Positions 31,888 through 40,859 are shown, counted from the stretch's first letter. The stretch: DNA of 42,156 nt from Paraburkholderia panacisoli (GCF_008369935.1 NZ_VTUZ01000064.1:1-42156); one strand, 5' to 3'. Numbers and translations: made by a program. Notes: a model not told the origin generated them from the letters alone.

Positions 31888-32130
31888 AACACCTCGGCTT
31901 TCAGGCTGGGGATGAAAGGCAGGTGAAGGCAGCGCAGCTCGAGCGTTGTGATCTGTTAATGGGAATCTCAGGTGTGCCAATACGGAAAAACATCCGTATT
32001 GGCACATGCAGCAGACTACCTGCGTGGTTCACCTCCGACTCAAAGACAGGCAGACCAGTGCGCAACAGTAGTGGGCATCCGCAGTCAATTTTCTCAGGAA
32101 CTACTGCAACGAACTTTCCATATAGGTACC
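31888..32130 (+). mobile_element. Decayed left part of a TnpB-type (IS200/IS605) element
   Basis: The sequence closely follows the left part of the element at 40860-42110. It has the hairpin block ending GGGGATGAAAGGC, a perfect 13-bp stem (GTGCCAATACGGA and TCCGTATTGGCAC, 6-base loop, near 31973-32004), then MQQTTCVVHLRLKDRQTSAQ and a TAG stop, later NFLRNYCNELS in shifted frames. Only about 70 codons of tnpB remain. The stem arms pair better here than in the fuller copy. Confidence 0.78.
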
Positions 32131-32549
32131 CGTAAGGCCTCTTTCATAAGAGTCGCCGGAATGTGGACTAAGGCACTACCGGGGAAACACGACCAGTGCG
32201 TAACTGTGCCGGCGAGATTGTTGGGAATGGGCAATTTGTGAATTCATGTCTTAGGTCTTGATCAAAAAAATTCCGATAGCTAAGTTTGACACCCTATCTA
32301 CGACAAGCGTGGTGTCACTCCGCTGGCGGGTGATGAGCCAGCTGCGTCGAAGCTGCCGCCTTGCCAGACACGCGGACGCTGTTCACTAGCAGTGGACTTT
32401 GGCGGCCTCTTTGCGGTTGGCCCTATCGGAGCGCAATGCCTACGAAAATAATATTTATCGATAGGGCGCAACTATGTGGCTAGCCAATGGCGCACCAGTT
32501 ACATCGCGTTTGAATTTCAAGGTCTTCATTATTTCGTGGTGGTGTCGGT
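32131..32549. other. Gap with no supported gene
   Basis: About 420 bases after the TnpB remnant. Open frames are short and unconvincing. I see no hairpin, promoter or recognisable fragment with confidence. It probably consists of decayed material. Confidence 0.35.
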
Positions 32550-33029
32550 ATGGGCTCGGTAGAAAAAACGAGTGACGCATGGCTTCGAACTGTCCAGGCA
32601 CTGGCAGCGTTTTCGAAATCCGCGGCTTACATGGAGAAGACTGGTTCCGCAAAGCCGTTTCGCGGCGGTGCTCCGTCGGACGGGACGCATGGCCAGAAAG
32701 TGCGGTCATTCAATCTCGATTCGGGGGAAGAGCGCCACCTGCCGACCGCCGTCATTAAGATAATTGGGAAGCCAACGAATAGCACGATTGTCGTTCACTG
32801 GACTGATCCGGGAAAGTGCCTTTACGGCTATCAGTTATGGCATCGGGCACGTGCCAGGCGGAATGGATACTGCGCTTTGAGCGGCGAGCCCGTACGAAAA
32901 CATGACGAAGTCTACCGCCCTTGGTGGAGTAGGTCTGAACCACAAAACTCGCGGGAGGTAATCCTGGAAGCTGCCGTGTACCGAATGTCGGGCAATTCCA
33001 ACGGGGCAAGGGGAACCGCCGTTCGCTGA
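32550..33029 (+). CDS. DUF3331 protein
   Basis: A 159-residue protein of the DUF3331 family, known mainly from Burkholderiaceae. The family core is plain: IVVHWTDPGKCLYGYQLWHR, then ARARRNGYCALSGEPVRKHD and EVYRPWW. The CALSG motif and another Cys (PGKCLYG) may bind a metal, as inference. ATG at 32550 follows a weak purine stretch. The role is unknown. It is isolated among remnants, so it may have been carried in with them. Confidence 0.8.
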   Translation: MGSVEKTSDAWLRTVQALAAFSKSAAYMEKTGSAKPFRGGAPSDGTHGQKVRSFNLDSGEERHLPTAVIKIIGKPTNSTIVVHWTDPGKCLYGYQLWHRARARRNGYCALSGEPVRKHDEVYRPWWSRSEPQNSREVILEAAVYRMSGNSNGARGTAVR

Positions 33030-33512
33030 TGGCGGTTGTTGAATCACCGGTGTCTTAAGGCGAAGGCTGGGATGGCGCAAACTACTTGCAGGGAAAGAGC
33101 GTCGATGATGCGACGAATCTGTCTTCCTTCAAGATGCTGCGTCCGCCGTCGACGGAGAAACGCTTGGTCCTTTTCGTAAGATCCGTTGAGGAACCAGACG
33201 TTCACTCGTGTACTACGATCTGGTTCGAGAATTGACGAGATCTACAAAGACACGACTGCCATCTGGTTAAAAAAGGGCGCGGCCGAGGCTGTGCCACACG
33301 GTAAGAAGGGGACAGGGGAATACTGCCCTTCAATCGAAAAACGGACGTCTATAACGCTGGTTCCATCCGAGCGCGTATGGAGCCAAGGCACTGTCAGCGT
33401 TCGGAACAGAACCCCCTGCGTAGCCTATTTTCAGGCTGCGATACAGCGGCTACGCTGAAATCACTGCTCGATCCAAATGAATAATCGCAGCGTGACTGAA
33501 GGACTGTCATGA
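33030..33512. other. Gap with no supported gene
   Basis: Nearly 480 bases with only weak open frames. A 90-codon frame at 33186-33458 has no family signal and an odd composition, so I do not call it. No promoter or hairpin stands out. Confidence 0.35.
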
Positions 33513-33746
33513 CCTCGTCGCATCGAGGGCAGCTTTCGTGAAATTACGGTTGTGGGCAGCGACGTACTTGGTTTTGATAGCAGGACGTTTGCCTGGAACG
33601 CAGGCGAGGCGTTCGCTGAATTAGATGAATTTGCATACATTGCACTTTCCACCAACGCCCGGGTGCGCGCGAAGAATGCGCGGCTTCTTCTTGGCTGGGA
33701 ACCGAAGGGACCGCCGCTGCGCGATGCGCTACTGAACGACCAATAG
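33513..33746 (+). pseudogene. C-terminal stub of an NAD-dependent epimerase/dehydratase-type protein
   Basis: After the TGA at 33510-33512 the frame reads GSFREITVVGSDVLGFDSRT, then AFAELDEFAYIALSTNARVR and AKNARLLLGWEPKGPPLRDA. The pattern of a short helix, then A..AR..LGW.P.GP.L.D, is the usual C-terminus of extended short-chain dehydrogenases (NAD-dependent epimerase family). The Rossmann fold is absent. A GTG at 33552 could start a 64-residue remnant, but it would have no function. Confidence 0.55.
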
Positions 33747-33877
33747 AAGCCCGGCTTGTGCAGTCGGCACTCCGGGGTTGGGCGGTCGGAGCACTGATTC
33801 TTGCCGGCAATGTAATTTCTTGAGAATCTACCGCTCAGTCCCACCACACGATCGGAAGTGCTGGTGCGACGCGAAAA

Positions 33878-34174
33878 CTAAAGGTGTTGTGTTAATTCAT
33901 TGAGGAAGGTATTGACGACATCCTCATTTCGCTTGAAAAAAATCCATTGCCCGACCCGAAGCGATGTCACCAGTCCGGCGTCGTGAAGAATCGCAAGGTG
34001 TGTCGAAACGGTCGATTTTGACACGGCGCACCGCTCGTGAATCTGACCTGCGGAGACCCCGTGCGAGAATGGCACGTATTTCTCGTCAAAGTTGGTTGAC
34101 GGGGCTTTGAGCCAGGCGAGGATGTCGCGGCGTAACGGGCTTGCTAGGGCTTTGTAAATCTTGTTGATATCCAT
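33878..34174 (-). CDS. ArsR-type helix-turn-helix regulator
   Basis: A 98-residue winged helix-turn-helix protein of the ArsR group: INKIYKALASPLRRDILAWL, then GQIHERCAVSKSTVSTHLAI and LHDAGLVTSLRVGQWIFFKR. The metal-sensing ELCVCDL box is missing, so it is probably not a metal sensor; members without it often control SDR or efflux genes. I took the ATG at 34174, as the frame upstream does not look coding. It lies near DUF1993 and two SDR genes and may control them, which is inferred from position only. Confidence 0.85.
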   Translation of the reverse strand: MDINKIYKALASPLRRDILAWLKAPSTNFDEKYVPFSHGVSAGQIHERCAVSKSTVSTHLAILHDAGLVTSLRVGQWIFFKRNEDVVNTFLNELTQHL

Positions 34175-34541
34175 TGCTGAGGAAGTCGAGTTGCCTCTAA
34201 GGAAAAATTTGCAGCGAAGAGAAAGAGTCCGCGCGCCAGTATCGTTGGTCGATCTGGGCCTCACGCGATGAATTTCCAGCGGCTTCGTCTACCGTTTCTA
34301 CATGACTGGATACGGCTTCAAATAATTTCATCGAGCCCCTCAGAGGCACCAGCGGACAGCCGGATCAATGGTCTGCGTCCCGCCGTAAGTCACCCGATGG
34401 CAGCCAACCTGACCTGTAACGAGACTGTGACAAGTCTTCAGTCAGCCTGCCGGATCAATGTCGGGACGCGCTGGTCGGTGGCCTGTTGGTTGGGCTGGAC
34501 TTTCGGTCCCGCGCAGAGGCTTTCTGAGTTTAATTGACGAG
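34175..34541. other. Gap with no supported gene
   Basis: About 370 bases between the ArsR-type gene and DUF1993. No convincing gene. The ArsR promoter should lie here, but no clear dyad was found. Confidence 0.35.
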
Positions 34542-35063
34542 TTATGCTTCGACGCGGGTCAACGCGCCAATGTAATCTACCTTTCCAATTTTTAGACCGT
34601 TGTGACGGAGAATGTTGTGCATCGTGGTGACGTGGAAGAAGAAGCTTGGTAGCAGGAAAGTAAGCGCGTACGTGTCGCGTCGCAGCACGTTGTCCACGCC
34701 GCCAAAGCGCATCTCGACATGCAGGTCTTCACTATCTTTGATCTCGTCAGGCTTGACTGCTTCGAGAAGCGAGATAGTTTTTTTGATGCGGTCCTGCAGA
34801 TCCGCGAACGTGGTCTCATTGTCCGGGAAGCTGGGCATTTCCCTGCCTGTCAGGCGTTCGATGGCGCCCTTGGCGTTGTCGCTTGCGCGTTGCACCTGGC
34901 CCGCGAGAGGAAGCATATCGGGAGCGAGGCGTGCCTCGACAAGGACGGTCGGGTTGATGTTATTTTCCGCGGCGAACGCAGAAGCCTGTTCAAAATATTG
35001 CGACATGATTCCTAAACCGCGAATCATGACTGGAATTGACACATCGTACAGAGAGAACACCAT
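34542..35063 (-). CDS. DUF1993 protein
   Basis: A 173-residue protein of the DUF1993 family, a helical-bundle family of unknown role. It begins MVFSLYDVSIPVMIRGLGIM, with the expected N-terminus, and has DMLPLAGQVQRASDNAKGAI and FFFHVTTMHNILRHNGLKIG. The His residues (FHVTTMHNILRHNG) are like those of DinB-type metal-binding bundles. I chose the ATG at 35063 because it gives the conserved family start; the frame open to 35099 adds 12 unlikely residues. It is on the same strand as the first SDR gene, 268 bases downstream of it. Confidence 0.85.
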   Translation of the reverse strand: MVFSLYDVSIPVMIRGLGIMSQYFEQASAFAAENNINPTVLVEARLAPDMLPLAGQVQRASDNAKGAIERLTGREMPSFPDNETTFADLQDRIKKTISLLEAVKPDEIKDSEDLHVEMRFGGVDNVLRRDTYALTFLLPSFFFHVTTMHNILRHNGLKIGKVDYIGALTRVEA

Positions 35064-35082
35064 TCTATGCCTTGATATGGGG

Positions 35083-35154
35083 CCACGCTGAAGTCGCATG
35101 TGCCTTCAATGCGGCCGGGACGCCGCAAGCTGGTCATTACAGACTTCAGCGTGG
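35083..35154. repeat. 13-base inverted repeat before DUF1993
   Basis: CCACGCTGAAGTC (35083-35095) and GACTTCAGCGTGG (35142-35154) are perfect inverted repeats with a 46-base spacer, 20 bases upstream of the DUF1993 start. A second small stem, CGTTCGCTG (35171-35179) and CAGCGAACG (35186-35194), lies further upstream. The long pair may be a protein-binding site or the ends of a removed element. Confidence 0.5.
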
Positions 35155-35331
35155 TCAGTAGAGGGCCCATCGTTCGCTGCTTAGCCAGCGAACGTCAAAC
35201 CGGGCCCGATAGCAATTGCTATCTGAACAAGGAGGTTTGTTGTTGCGTGCGTCTCGCGCCAAACGCTGGATGTTTCTGCTACTCGTTCAGGAGCCGTTTA
35301 AGCTGGGAACCTTGATGTGCCCCAGTTCCGG

Positions 35332-36087
35332 TCAGGACGCGGTGTGTCCGCCATCTACGTTGAGGCTGTGACCTGTAATAAACCTGGCTTCGTCCGAGGC
35401 GATGAACACGATGCCATCGGCGACTTCCTCCGACAAGCCAAGGCGGTCAAGCGGGACTTGCTTCACAAGGCCCGCCTTGTTCTCGGCTGTGCCCGTGAAG
35501 CGAGTCAACATCCCGGTGTCCGTAGGGCCCGGAGAGACGCAGTTCACACGAATGCCTGAGCTTGCGACTTCAAGCGCGACAGACTTGGTGATCCCTTCCA
35601 CGGCGTGTTTGGCAGCAACATAGATGGAAGCGAACGCTGCGCCGCGGTGACCATAGGTCGACGAGATGTTGATGATGTTGCCCTTGGTCTTGCCACTATT
35701 GGCCTGCATAGCAAGGATCTCGTGCTTCATGCTGAGTACCACACCGACGACGTTCGTGTCGAACGTCGCCGCTACAGTTTCCGCAGTCTGGACAGTGATC
35801 GGCCCGACTTGCCCTTCGGTTGCGGCATTGTTCACCGCAACATCCAGCTTGCCAAACCGTGAAACCGTCTGTGCCACCAGATTCTTTACTTCTTCTTCGT
35901 TCCGGACGTCCGCGCGGATGTACGCAGCTTCGGTTCCGAGTTCCTGCAGTTCACGCGCAAGCGCTTCGCCTACCTCGTCGCGTCGACCCGACACAACCAC
36001 CCGCGCTCCTTTCTTCGCGAAGGCGAATGCGGCCGCGCGGCCGATACCTGTCAGGGCTCCAGTGATAAGAACGACTTGATTTTTCAT
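35332..36087 (-). CDS. Short-chain dehydrogenase/reductase (first paralogue)
   Basis: A 251-residue classical SDR oxidoreductase. Cofactor motif TGALTGIGRA (residues 9-18), NNAA motif, catalytic Ser in NIISISS-like INISSTYG and YxxxK in YVAAKHAVEG, ending DEARFITGHSLNVDGG. RGRR-like SGRRDEVG after the second strand suggests NADP preference, as inference. The substrate is unknown. It diverges from a close paralogue at 36312, with palindromic sequence between them. It is probably transcribed toward DUF1993. Confidence 0.93.
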   Translation of the reverse strand: MKNQVVLITGALTGIGRAAAFAFAKKGARVVVSGRRDEVGEALARELQELGTEAAYIRADVRNEEEVKNLVAQTVSRFGKLDVAVNNAATEGQVGPITVQTAETVAATFDTNVVGVVLSMKHEILAMQANSGKTKGNIINISSTYGHRGAAFASIYVAAKHAVEGITKSVALEVASSGIRVNCVSPGPTDTGMLTRFTGTAENKAGLVKQVPLDRLGLSEEVADGIVFIASDEARFITGHSLNVDGGHTAS

Positions 36088-36311
36088 TTGATTCCTCAGA
36101 TTTGATCAGGTTACGCATACGTGCGCACATCTTCGAACAGGACGGACCACGATATGTACGGCCATATTAAACAGTTGAGCCGGAGTGTCAAGTAAGCCAG
36201 ACCTGGATGGATGGCCATTCTCAGGTAGTACCAATTGACTTAACGAATACGTATGTACATACTAGTAGACCCTGCGCCGTTGCGGCGCCAGCCTTCTTTA
36301 AGGAAATTGAC
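36088..36311. promoter_or_regulatory. Divergent control region of the SDR pair
   Basis: A 224-base region. GTATGTACATAC (36251-36262) is a perfect 12-base palindrome, 50 bases before the plus-strand SDR start. A weaker related dyad (ATATG, 6 bases, CATAT) lies near 36152-36167 on the other side. A common operator for both directions is likely; the binding protein is unknown. Confidence 0.5.
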
Positions 36312-37058
36312 ATGAGCAAGCAAGTTGTTCTGATAACGGGTGCTTTGGCGGGAATAGGCCGCGCCACGGCCATCGCATTTGCGAAAGCTGGCGCAGATGT
36401 TGTCATTTCAGGTCGTCGGGAAGAAGCCGGAGTTGCATTGGTTGAAGAGTTGCGCGCTCTTGGTGCAGCGGCTGAATTCGTCCGCGCCGATGTTCGCCAT
36501 GAGGATGACGTTTGTACGTTGATCGACAGGACGGTAGAGCGATTTGGCAAGCTGGACATTGCCGTTAACAACGCCGGGACGGAAGGCACTCCCGGGCCGG
36601 TGACTGAGCAGACGCCGGAAAGCTATGCGGCGGCATTTGACACCAATGTACTTGGCACGCTTTTGGCCATGAAGCATGAACTGCGAGTTATGCAGGCGCA
36701 GGGGAGTGGCAGCATTGTGAACATTTCGTCCACGATGGGAAGCCGCGGCGCCGCGGGAGCCTCGATATACACGGCGAGCAAGCATGCGGTTGAAGGGTTG
36801 ACGAAGTCAGGCGCCCTTGAAGGCGCTGTCTACGGTGTGCGCGTGAACGCGGTCGCACCGGGACCAGTGGAAACGGAGTTGCTGAACCGGTTTGTCGGGA
36901 GCGCGGAGCGAAAGGCTGGAATGATCGCGGGAATTCCCCTTAAGCGAGTGGGTCGTCCCGACGAAATCGCGGACGCCGTTCTCTTTCTTGCTTCTGACAA
37001 GGCCTCGTTTCTTACCGGCCAGATCGTCGCAGTGAATGGCGGGAAGACCGCTTCATGA
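36312..37058 (+). CDS. Short-chain dehydrogenase/reductase (second paralogue)
   Basis: A 248-residue classical SDR closely related to the one at 35332-36087. TGALAGIGRA, NNAGTEG, INISS-like IVNISSTMGS, YTASKHAVEG and the end DKASFLTGQIVAVNGG are all present. AAGGA lies about 8 bases before the ATG at 36312; a longer frame from 36207 runs through the control region and is unlikely. The pair of divergent paralogues suggests a gene duplication in inverted orientation, each serving related substrates. Confidence 0.93.
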   Translation: MSKQVVLITGALAGIGRATAIAFAKAGADVVISGRREEAGVALVEELRALGAAAEFVRADVRHEDDVCTLIDRTVERFGKLDIAVNNAGTEGTPGPVTEQTPESYAAAFDTNVLGTLLAMKHELRVMQAQGSGSIVNISSTMGSRGAAGASIYTASKHAVEGLTKSGALEGAVYGVRVNAVAPGPVETELLNRFVGSAERKAGMIAGIPLKRVGRPDEIADAVLFLASDKASFLTGQIVAVNGGKTAS

Positions 37059-37307
37059 TTGCTCCGTCCGCCCCGGTATATGTCGGGGGAAAGCTTAGGT
37101 GCAGTCGCTGCTCGGTGGACGCGGTATAAAGCTTTCGGGCATAGCTAGGCTGTCCCTGTTGAATTGGGGCCGGCGCGTAGCCAATCTTTTTTTCGACTGT
37201 TCGAGCCGGACGACTGATGCGGCGGACGTTGCGCGGCTTTGGCCGCCGCAATATTCGTCCGGCAGAAAATTGGAACTCCGTCCATCCGGGGTGAAAGGTG
37301 CGGGGGT

Positions 37308-37688
37308 ATGTTGAAACCTGGTCTCGCCATCGTAGTTAAACCCAACTTGTCGCGCGTTGTCGTTTGGGTGGGAGGGCGACCTGTCGCAGATACGCGTCGC
37401 GCACTCACTGTGCGAATCGGCACCGGGTCTGCAGCCGACTATGTGCCATTCGAAGACGTCCAGATGTCGTTACTGAAGCGTCGCCAATTCGACGCGCGCC
37501 AGATGGGCGCGGGACACAAAGTCTACTTCGATATCCTCTTTGGGTCGACTCGCATTGAGTCCGCAGCGTGGACCTTCGACGAACAGCTTGAGGGGACCGA
37601 TGTTGTCCGGGAGTACGTCGCTTTCGATGCCAGCAAGGTTGACGCGATTGAACAGCAACCGCGACATGGCATGCTGCAGCCGTGGTGA
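37308..37688 (+). CDS. DUF427 protein
   Basis: A 126-residue protein of the DUF427 family. Family features are visible in SRVVVWVGGRPVADTRRALT, VPFEDVQMSLLKRR, VYFDILFGSTRIESAAWTFD and REYVAFDASKVDAI. The usual central segment with its Cys-Pro-Lys-Gly type motif is altered here (FDARQMGAGHKVYF), so it is a divergent member. ATG at 37308 follows an AAGGTG stretch. The role of the family is unknown. It stands after the second SDR gene with 249 bases between. Confidence 0.75.
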   Translation: MLKPGLAIVVKPNLSRVVVWVGGRPVADTRRALTVRIGTGSAADYVPFEDVQMSLLKRRQFDARQMGAGHKVYFDILFGSTRIESAAWTFDEQLEGTDVVREYVAFDASKVDAIEQQPRHGMLQPW

Positions 37689-38343
37689 TAGTGGCTGCCT
37701 GAATCAGTCTGACTCCGCTTGGCAGATGGAGGCGGACATTCCGCGAAGTGGCTATCGTCCTGTTGGATACGCGCCTGGACTGTGCTGCAATCTCACCTTC
37801 CTCCGACCTGAATTCAACTGAATTTCCTTGGTCTCGCTATCGGGTTGATCCGTCATCGAAACGGAAATTGTCTCTCGTCGGGATTAACGTATCATCCCGG
37901 CTGGTTGCTTTGAAGGCGAGAGTCCTTCCGAACATTTCGGACTATTTGTCGCATACTTTTTTCGTATGCCGCATCGGGCCCGCTGCAACTAAAAATCGCG
38001 TCACTTGCGCTCTGTCAGAGACCGATTTGAAGCGGCTGTTCGGAAGGAAGTCACTGCTGCCGTTGATAGCGTCGCTTGATCCGTTGGGTAACTACACGTC
38101 GATCTTACGTGACCTTCGTGCGAAGAAGTCCACTAGGTGGCGAGCCTCCCTCTCAAAAACCTTTTCAGGTTGCAATCGCGCTTGGCGCCGTCGGTGCGAA
38201 AAATTTAAAGTGGCAGCCGCCGAACAACGCTTACGCGTGCTGGTTTGGACGTGGCTGCCGAGCACACGTGAACTCGACTTAGCACTACAGTCGTAGTTAT
38301 TTTTTCCTATACTAAGTTAGCACTACTACGTTATATAGACGCT
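37689..38343. other. Gap before the IS701-type gene
   Basis: About 650 bases. A 182-codon frame at 37748-38296 has irregular composition (many Ser, Arg and Trp) and no family signal, so I do not call a gene. A short dyad (ACTAC, 4 bases, GTAGT) lies near 38284-38298. The left end of the IS701-type element should fall in the last 60 bases, but no matching right end was found. Confidence 0.35.
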
Positions 38344-39711
38344 ATGAATGAAATCGCTAAAGCGTGGGAACATGAACTAGACGTATTGCATGAGGGACTC
38401 GCCGGCCTGTTCAGACGCGCTGAACCTAGGCAGCGTTCACTGGCGTATCTGAAGGGTCTGCTAGGCACAGCCGAACGCAAGAACGGCTGGCAACTCGCGG
38501 AATGGATGGGCGAAGCCACGCCCGACGGCGTGCAGCACCTTCTCGAGCGAGCGCAGTGGGATGCCGACGCGGCCCGCGACATCCTGCGCGAGTACGTCGT
38601 TGAGCAAATCGGCGAGAGTGACGCCGTCCTTATCGTGGATGAAACGGGCTTCCTCAAGAAGGGCGAGCACTCTGCTGGTGTGCAGCGCCAGTACAGCGGC
38701 ACGGCAGGCCGCATCGAGAACAGCCAGATCGGGGTGTTCCTGTGCTACGCAGGTAACGGGAGCAGCGCATTTATCGACCGGGAACTCTACATGCCGCAGG
38801 GCTGGATCGATGATCGCAGTCGCTGCCAGGCGGCGGGGGTGCCCGGTACGGTGGAATTCGCAACGAAGCCCCAACTCGCGCGGCAGATGCTTGAGCGGGC
38901 GCTGGATTGGGGCGTTCCCTGCGGCTGGGTCACCGGCGATGAGGTGTACGGTGGTGACCGTCCCTTGCGGCTGTGGCTCGAGTCGCGCGCACAACCATTC
39001 GTGCTGGCGGTCAAGAAGAACGAACCGCTGTGGTGGCAAGGCCCGACTTCTGTGCGCGCCGAGAGGATTGCACAAGCCTTGTCACCCCAGGCATGGCGCC
39101 GCCTCTCGGCTGGCCTCGGCGCAAAAGGCGAGCGCCTGTATGACTGGGCACTCACGCCGCTATGGCGCTTGCAAATCAGCGCCGGGGAGCGTCGCTATGG
39201 ACATTACCTGCTGGTGCGGCGCAGCCTCGACGAGAAGCGCGAGCACGCGTATTACGTCGTCTATGCACCCCGCAGCAAGGCTAGCCGCCAGACCCTGGTA
39301 AACGTCGCCGGCAGGCGGTGGGAAATTGAGGTGGGATTTGAGGCCGCCAAAGGTGAATGCGGCCTGGATCAATATGAGGTTCGTCGCTGGCAGGGCTGGT
39401 ATCGTCACATTACGCTGGCCTTGTTGGCGCACGCGGTGCTCGCTGCCCTGAGGGCACAGGGCAAAAAAACACCTGAAGGTTCGCTACCGTTCAGCGTTCA
39501 GGAGATCCGCAGGCTGCTGTGTCGCCTGATATGGCGAACACTGCACTCCATCGAGCATGTGATGTCGTGGTCGATGTGGCGGCGCCGACGTCAGTATCGC
39601 GCCCAGCAATGTCATTACCGACGGCGTACGCGTTCGTTAGAAGCCGACCTGACGGTCGCGATGGAAACAGTCGAATCGAACAGCCTTTCCAGCCGCATTG
39701 GCGTGGGGTGA
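38344..39711 (+). CDS. IS701-family transposase
   Basis: A 455-residue DDE transposase of the IS701 type. The N-terminal part reads LYLKGLLG-like RSLAYLKGLLGTAERKNGWQ and LAEWMGEATPDGVQHLLERA. The catalytic Asp residues are in AVLIVDETGFLKKGEHSAGV and GWVTGDEVYGGD, and the Glu in RRWEIEVGFEAAKGECGLDQ. The frame is intact and near normal length, so it may be active. The terminal repeats could not be placed. It is convergent with the alpha/beta hydrolase gene and separates it from the DUF427 side. Confidence 0.9.
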   Translation: MNEIAKAWEHELDVLHEGLAGLFRRAEPRQRSLAYLKGLLGTAERKNGWQLAEWMGEATPDGVQHLLERAQWDADAARDILREYVVEQIGESDAVLIVDETGFLKKGEHSAGVQRQYSGTAGRIENSQIGVFLCYAGNGSSAFIDRELYMPQGWIDDRSRCQAAGVPGTVEFATKPQLARQMLERALDWGVPCGWVTGDEVYGGDRPLRLWLESRAQPFVLAVKKNEPLWWQGPTSVRAERIAQALSPQAWRRLSAGLGAKGERLYDWALTPLWRLQISAGERRYGHYLLVRRSLDEKREHAYYVVYAPRSKASRQTLVNVAGRRWEIEVGFEAAKGECGLDQYEVRRWQGWYRHITLALLAHAVLAALRAQGKKTPEGSLPFSVQEIRRLLCRLIWRTLHSIEHVMSWSMWRRRRQYRAQQCHYRRRTRSLEADLTVAMETVESNSLSSRIGVG

Positions 39712-39827
39712 CGTTCGCATCACTCCCACGCTTCCGAACATTGTGCCGCATGATCTGTTTTTACCCTGTTTAAGGTCAAGACAGGCTCATCGTCGAAGAA
39801 CGCTGCGTTCTGCCGTACGCCCTGGAA

Positions 39828-40676
39828 CTACTTGGCATCGAGGAAGAGCTTGGTGTGCTGGACAAACAGCTCGGGGTACTGGTGATGGGCGCCGTGATTA
39901 GCATCCGGATAGAGGATGAGCTGCACATTGGGGGCGTGTTGCTGCAGCAGGTAGGAGTTAATGGTGGGGATGATGATGTCGTTGCTGCCGTTGACGACCA
40001 AGGTCGGCTGGTGCAGACCCTTCAGATGGGCGTAAGTCTCGTCCTTCTCCGCACCGTAGGCGGCAATAGCGGTTGCCTGAGCCTGGACCGTCTCCATCGA
40101 TACTTCCTCGTCACGGTCCTTGCGGGCCATCATGCGTGTCAGATAGGCGCGGCCGGCGGCCTGACTGGCGGCGGACGGAGTGAACAGGATCGGCAGCCAC
40201 ATCTCTTCCTGGTGTTCGTACTTCTTGAAGAAGAGGGCCTCCGTTTCCGGTGGCATCTCGCCGATGCCCACACCGCCGCGCGGTCCGGTGCCGACCAGAA
40301 CGAGCCGGCGTACGAGCTGGGGCCGGTCGAAAGCCACCTGTTGAGCGATCAGGCCGCCCATCGAGTGGGCCAGCAGGTCGACCGTCACGAAGCCAAGGGC
40401 GTCGATGAATGCCTCGGCGTCGAGTGCGACCTGCCGAATAGTAATAGGCGTGGTACCGCTGGAGGAGGCGACGCCGGTGTTGTTGAACAGGATGACCTCG
40501 CGGTCGGCAGCGAACGCGTCGGTCAGCGCTGGGTCGTGATCATCGAGGTTGCCCATGAAATGCTGGAAGAAGACCAGTGGGACGCCGCTCTTGGCGCCGA
40601 AGCGACGGTAGGCGAAGCGGATGCCGCCCGCCTCGATGAATTCGGTCGGAACTGTGTTGTGCGTATGGGCAGCCAT
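39828..40676 (-). CDS. Alpha/beta hydrolase
   Basis: A 282-residue alpha/beta-fold hydrolase. The nucleophile Ser is in LLAHSMGGLIAQQ (about residue 105), the likely acid Asp in NGSNDIIIPT and the His in DANHGAHHQ. The oxyanion-hole segment VFFQHFMGNLDDHDP precedes. AGGAGG lies 8 bases before the ATG at 40676, a strong ribosome site. The sequence resembles hydrolases near haloperoxidase-like enzymes; the substrate is unknown. It is transcribed from a region with a TetR-type dyad and is intact. Confidence 0.9.
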   Translation of the reverse strand: MAAHTHNTVPTEFIEAGGIRFAYRRFGAKSGVPLVFFQHFMGNLDDHDPALTDAFAADREVILFNNTGVASSSGTTPITIRQVALDAEAFIDALGFVTVDLLAHSMGGLIAQQVAFDRPQLVRRLVLVGTGPRGGVGIGEMPPETEALFFKKYEHQEEMWLPILFTPSAASQAAGRAYLTRMMARKDRDEEVSMETVQAQATAIAAYGAEKDETYAHLKGLHQPTLVVNGSNDIIIPTINSYLLQQHAPNVQLILYPDANHGAHHQYPELFVQHTKLFLDAK

Positions 40677-40724
40677 TGAGTTTCCCTCCTGAGGACAGAT
40701 TGCACGGTTGTAACTTCTCTAACG

Positions 40725-40749
40725 ACTTGACCAGTATGGTCTATCAAGT
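40725..40749. promoter_or_regulatory. Nested dyad, TetR-type operator candidate
   Basis: Inner arms GACCA and TGGTC (40729-40733 and 40737-40741) and outer arms ACTTGA (40725-40730) and TCAAGT (40744-40749) lie about 50-75 bases before the hydrolase start. Sites with GACC/GGTC arms are typical of TetR-family repressors. No TetR gene is in the window. Confidence 0.5.
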
Positions 40750-40859
40750 CCCCCTTTTCCACGACGGTAGGCTTCGATGGTGCGCATAGCAAAGACTTCG
40801 CAAGCATGGCCCCCAACCTGAAAGGCATGGCTTGTAAGAGACGTTATCCGTGGCATTGC

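Noticed and set aside
33186..33458. A 90-codon frame between DUF3331 and the epimerase-type stub
   Set aside because: No ribosome site and no family pattern; composition suggests chance.
37748..38296. A 182-codon frame before the IS701-type gene
   Set aside because: No domain, odd Ser/Arg/Trp content and position in a remnant-rich stretch; could not be supported.
39855..40679. A 274-codon plus-strand frame opposite the alpha/beta hydrolase
   Set aside because: The minus strand has a complete catalytic triad and a strong ribosome site, so the plus frame is a shadow.
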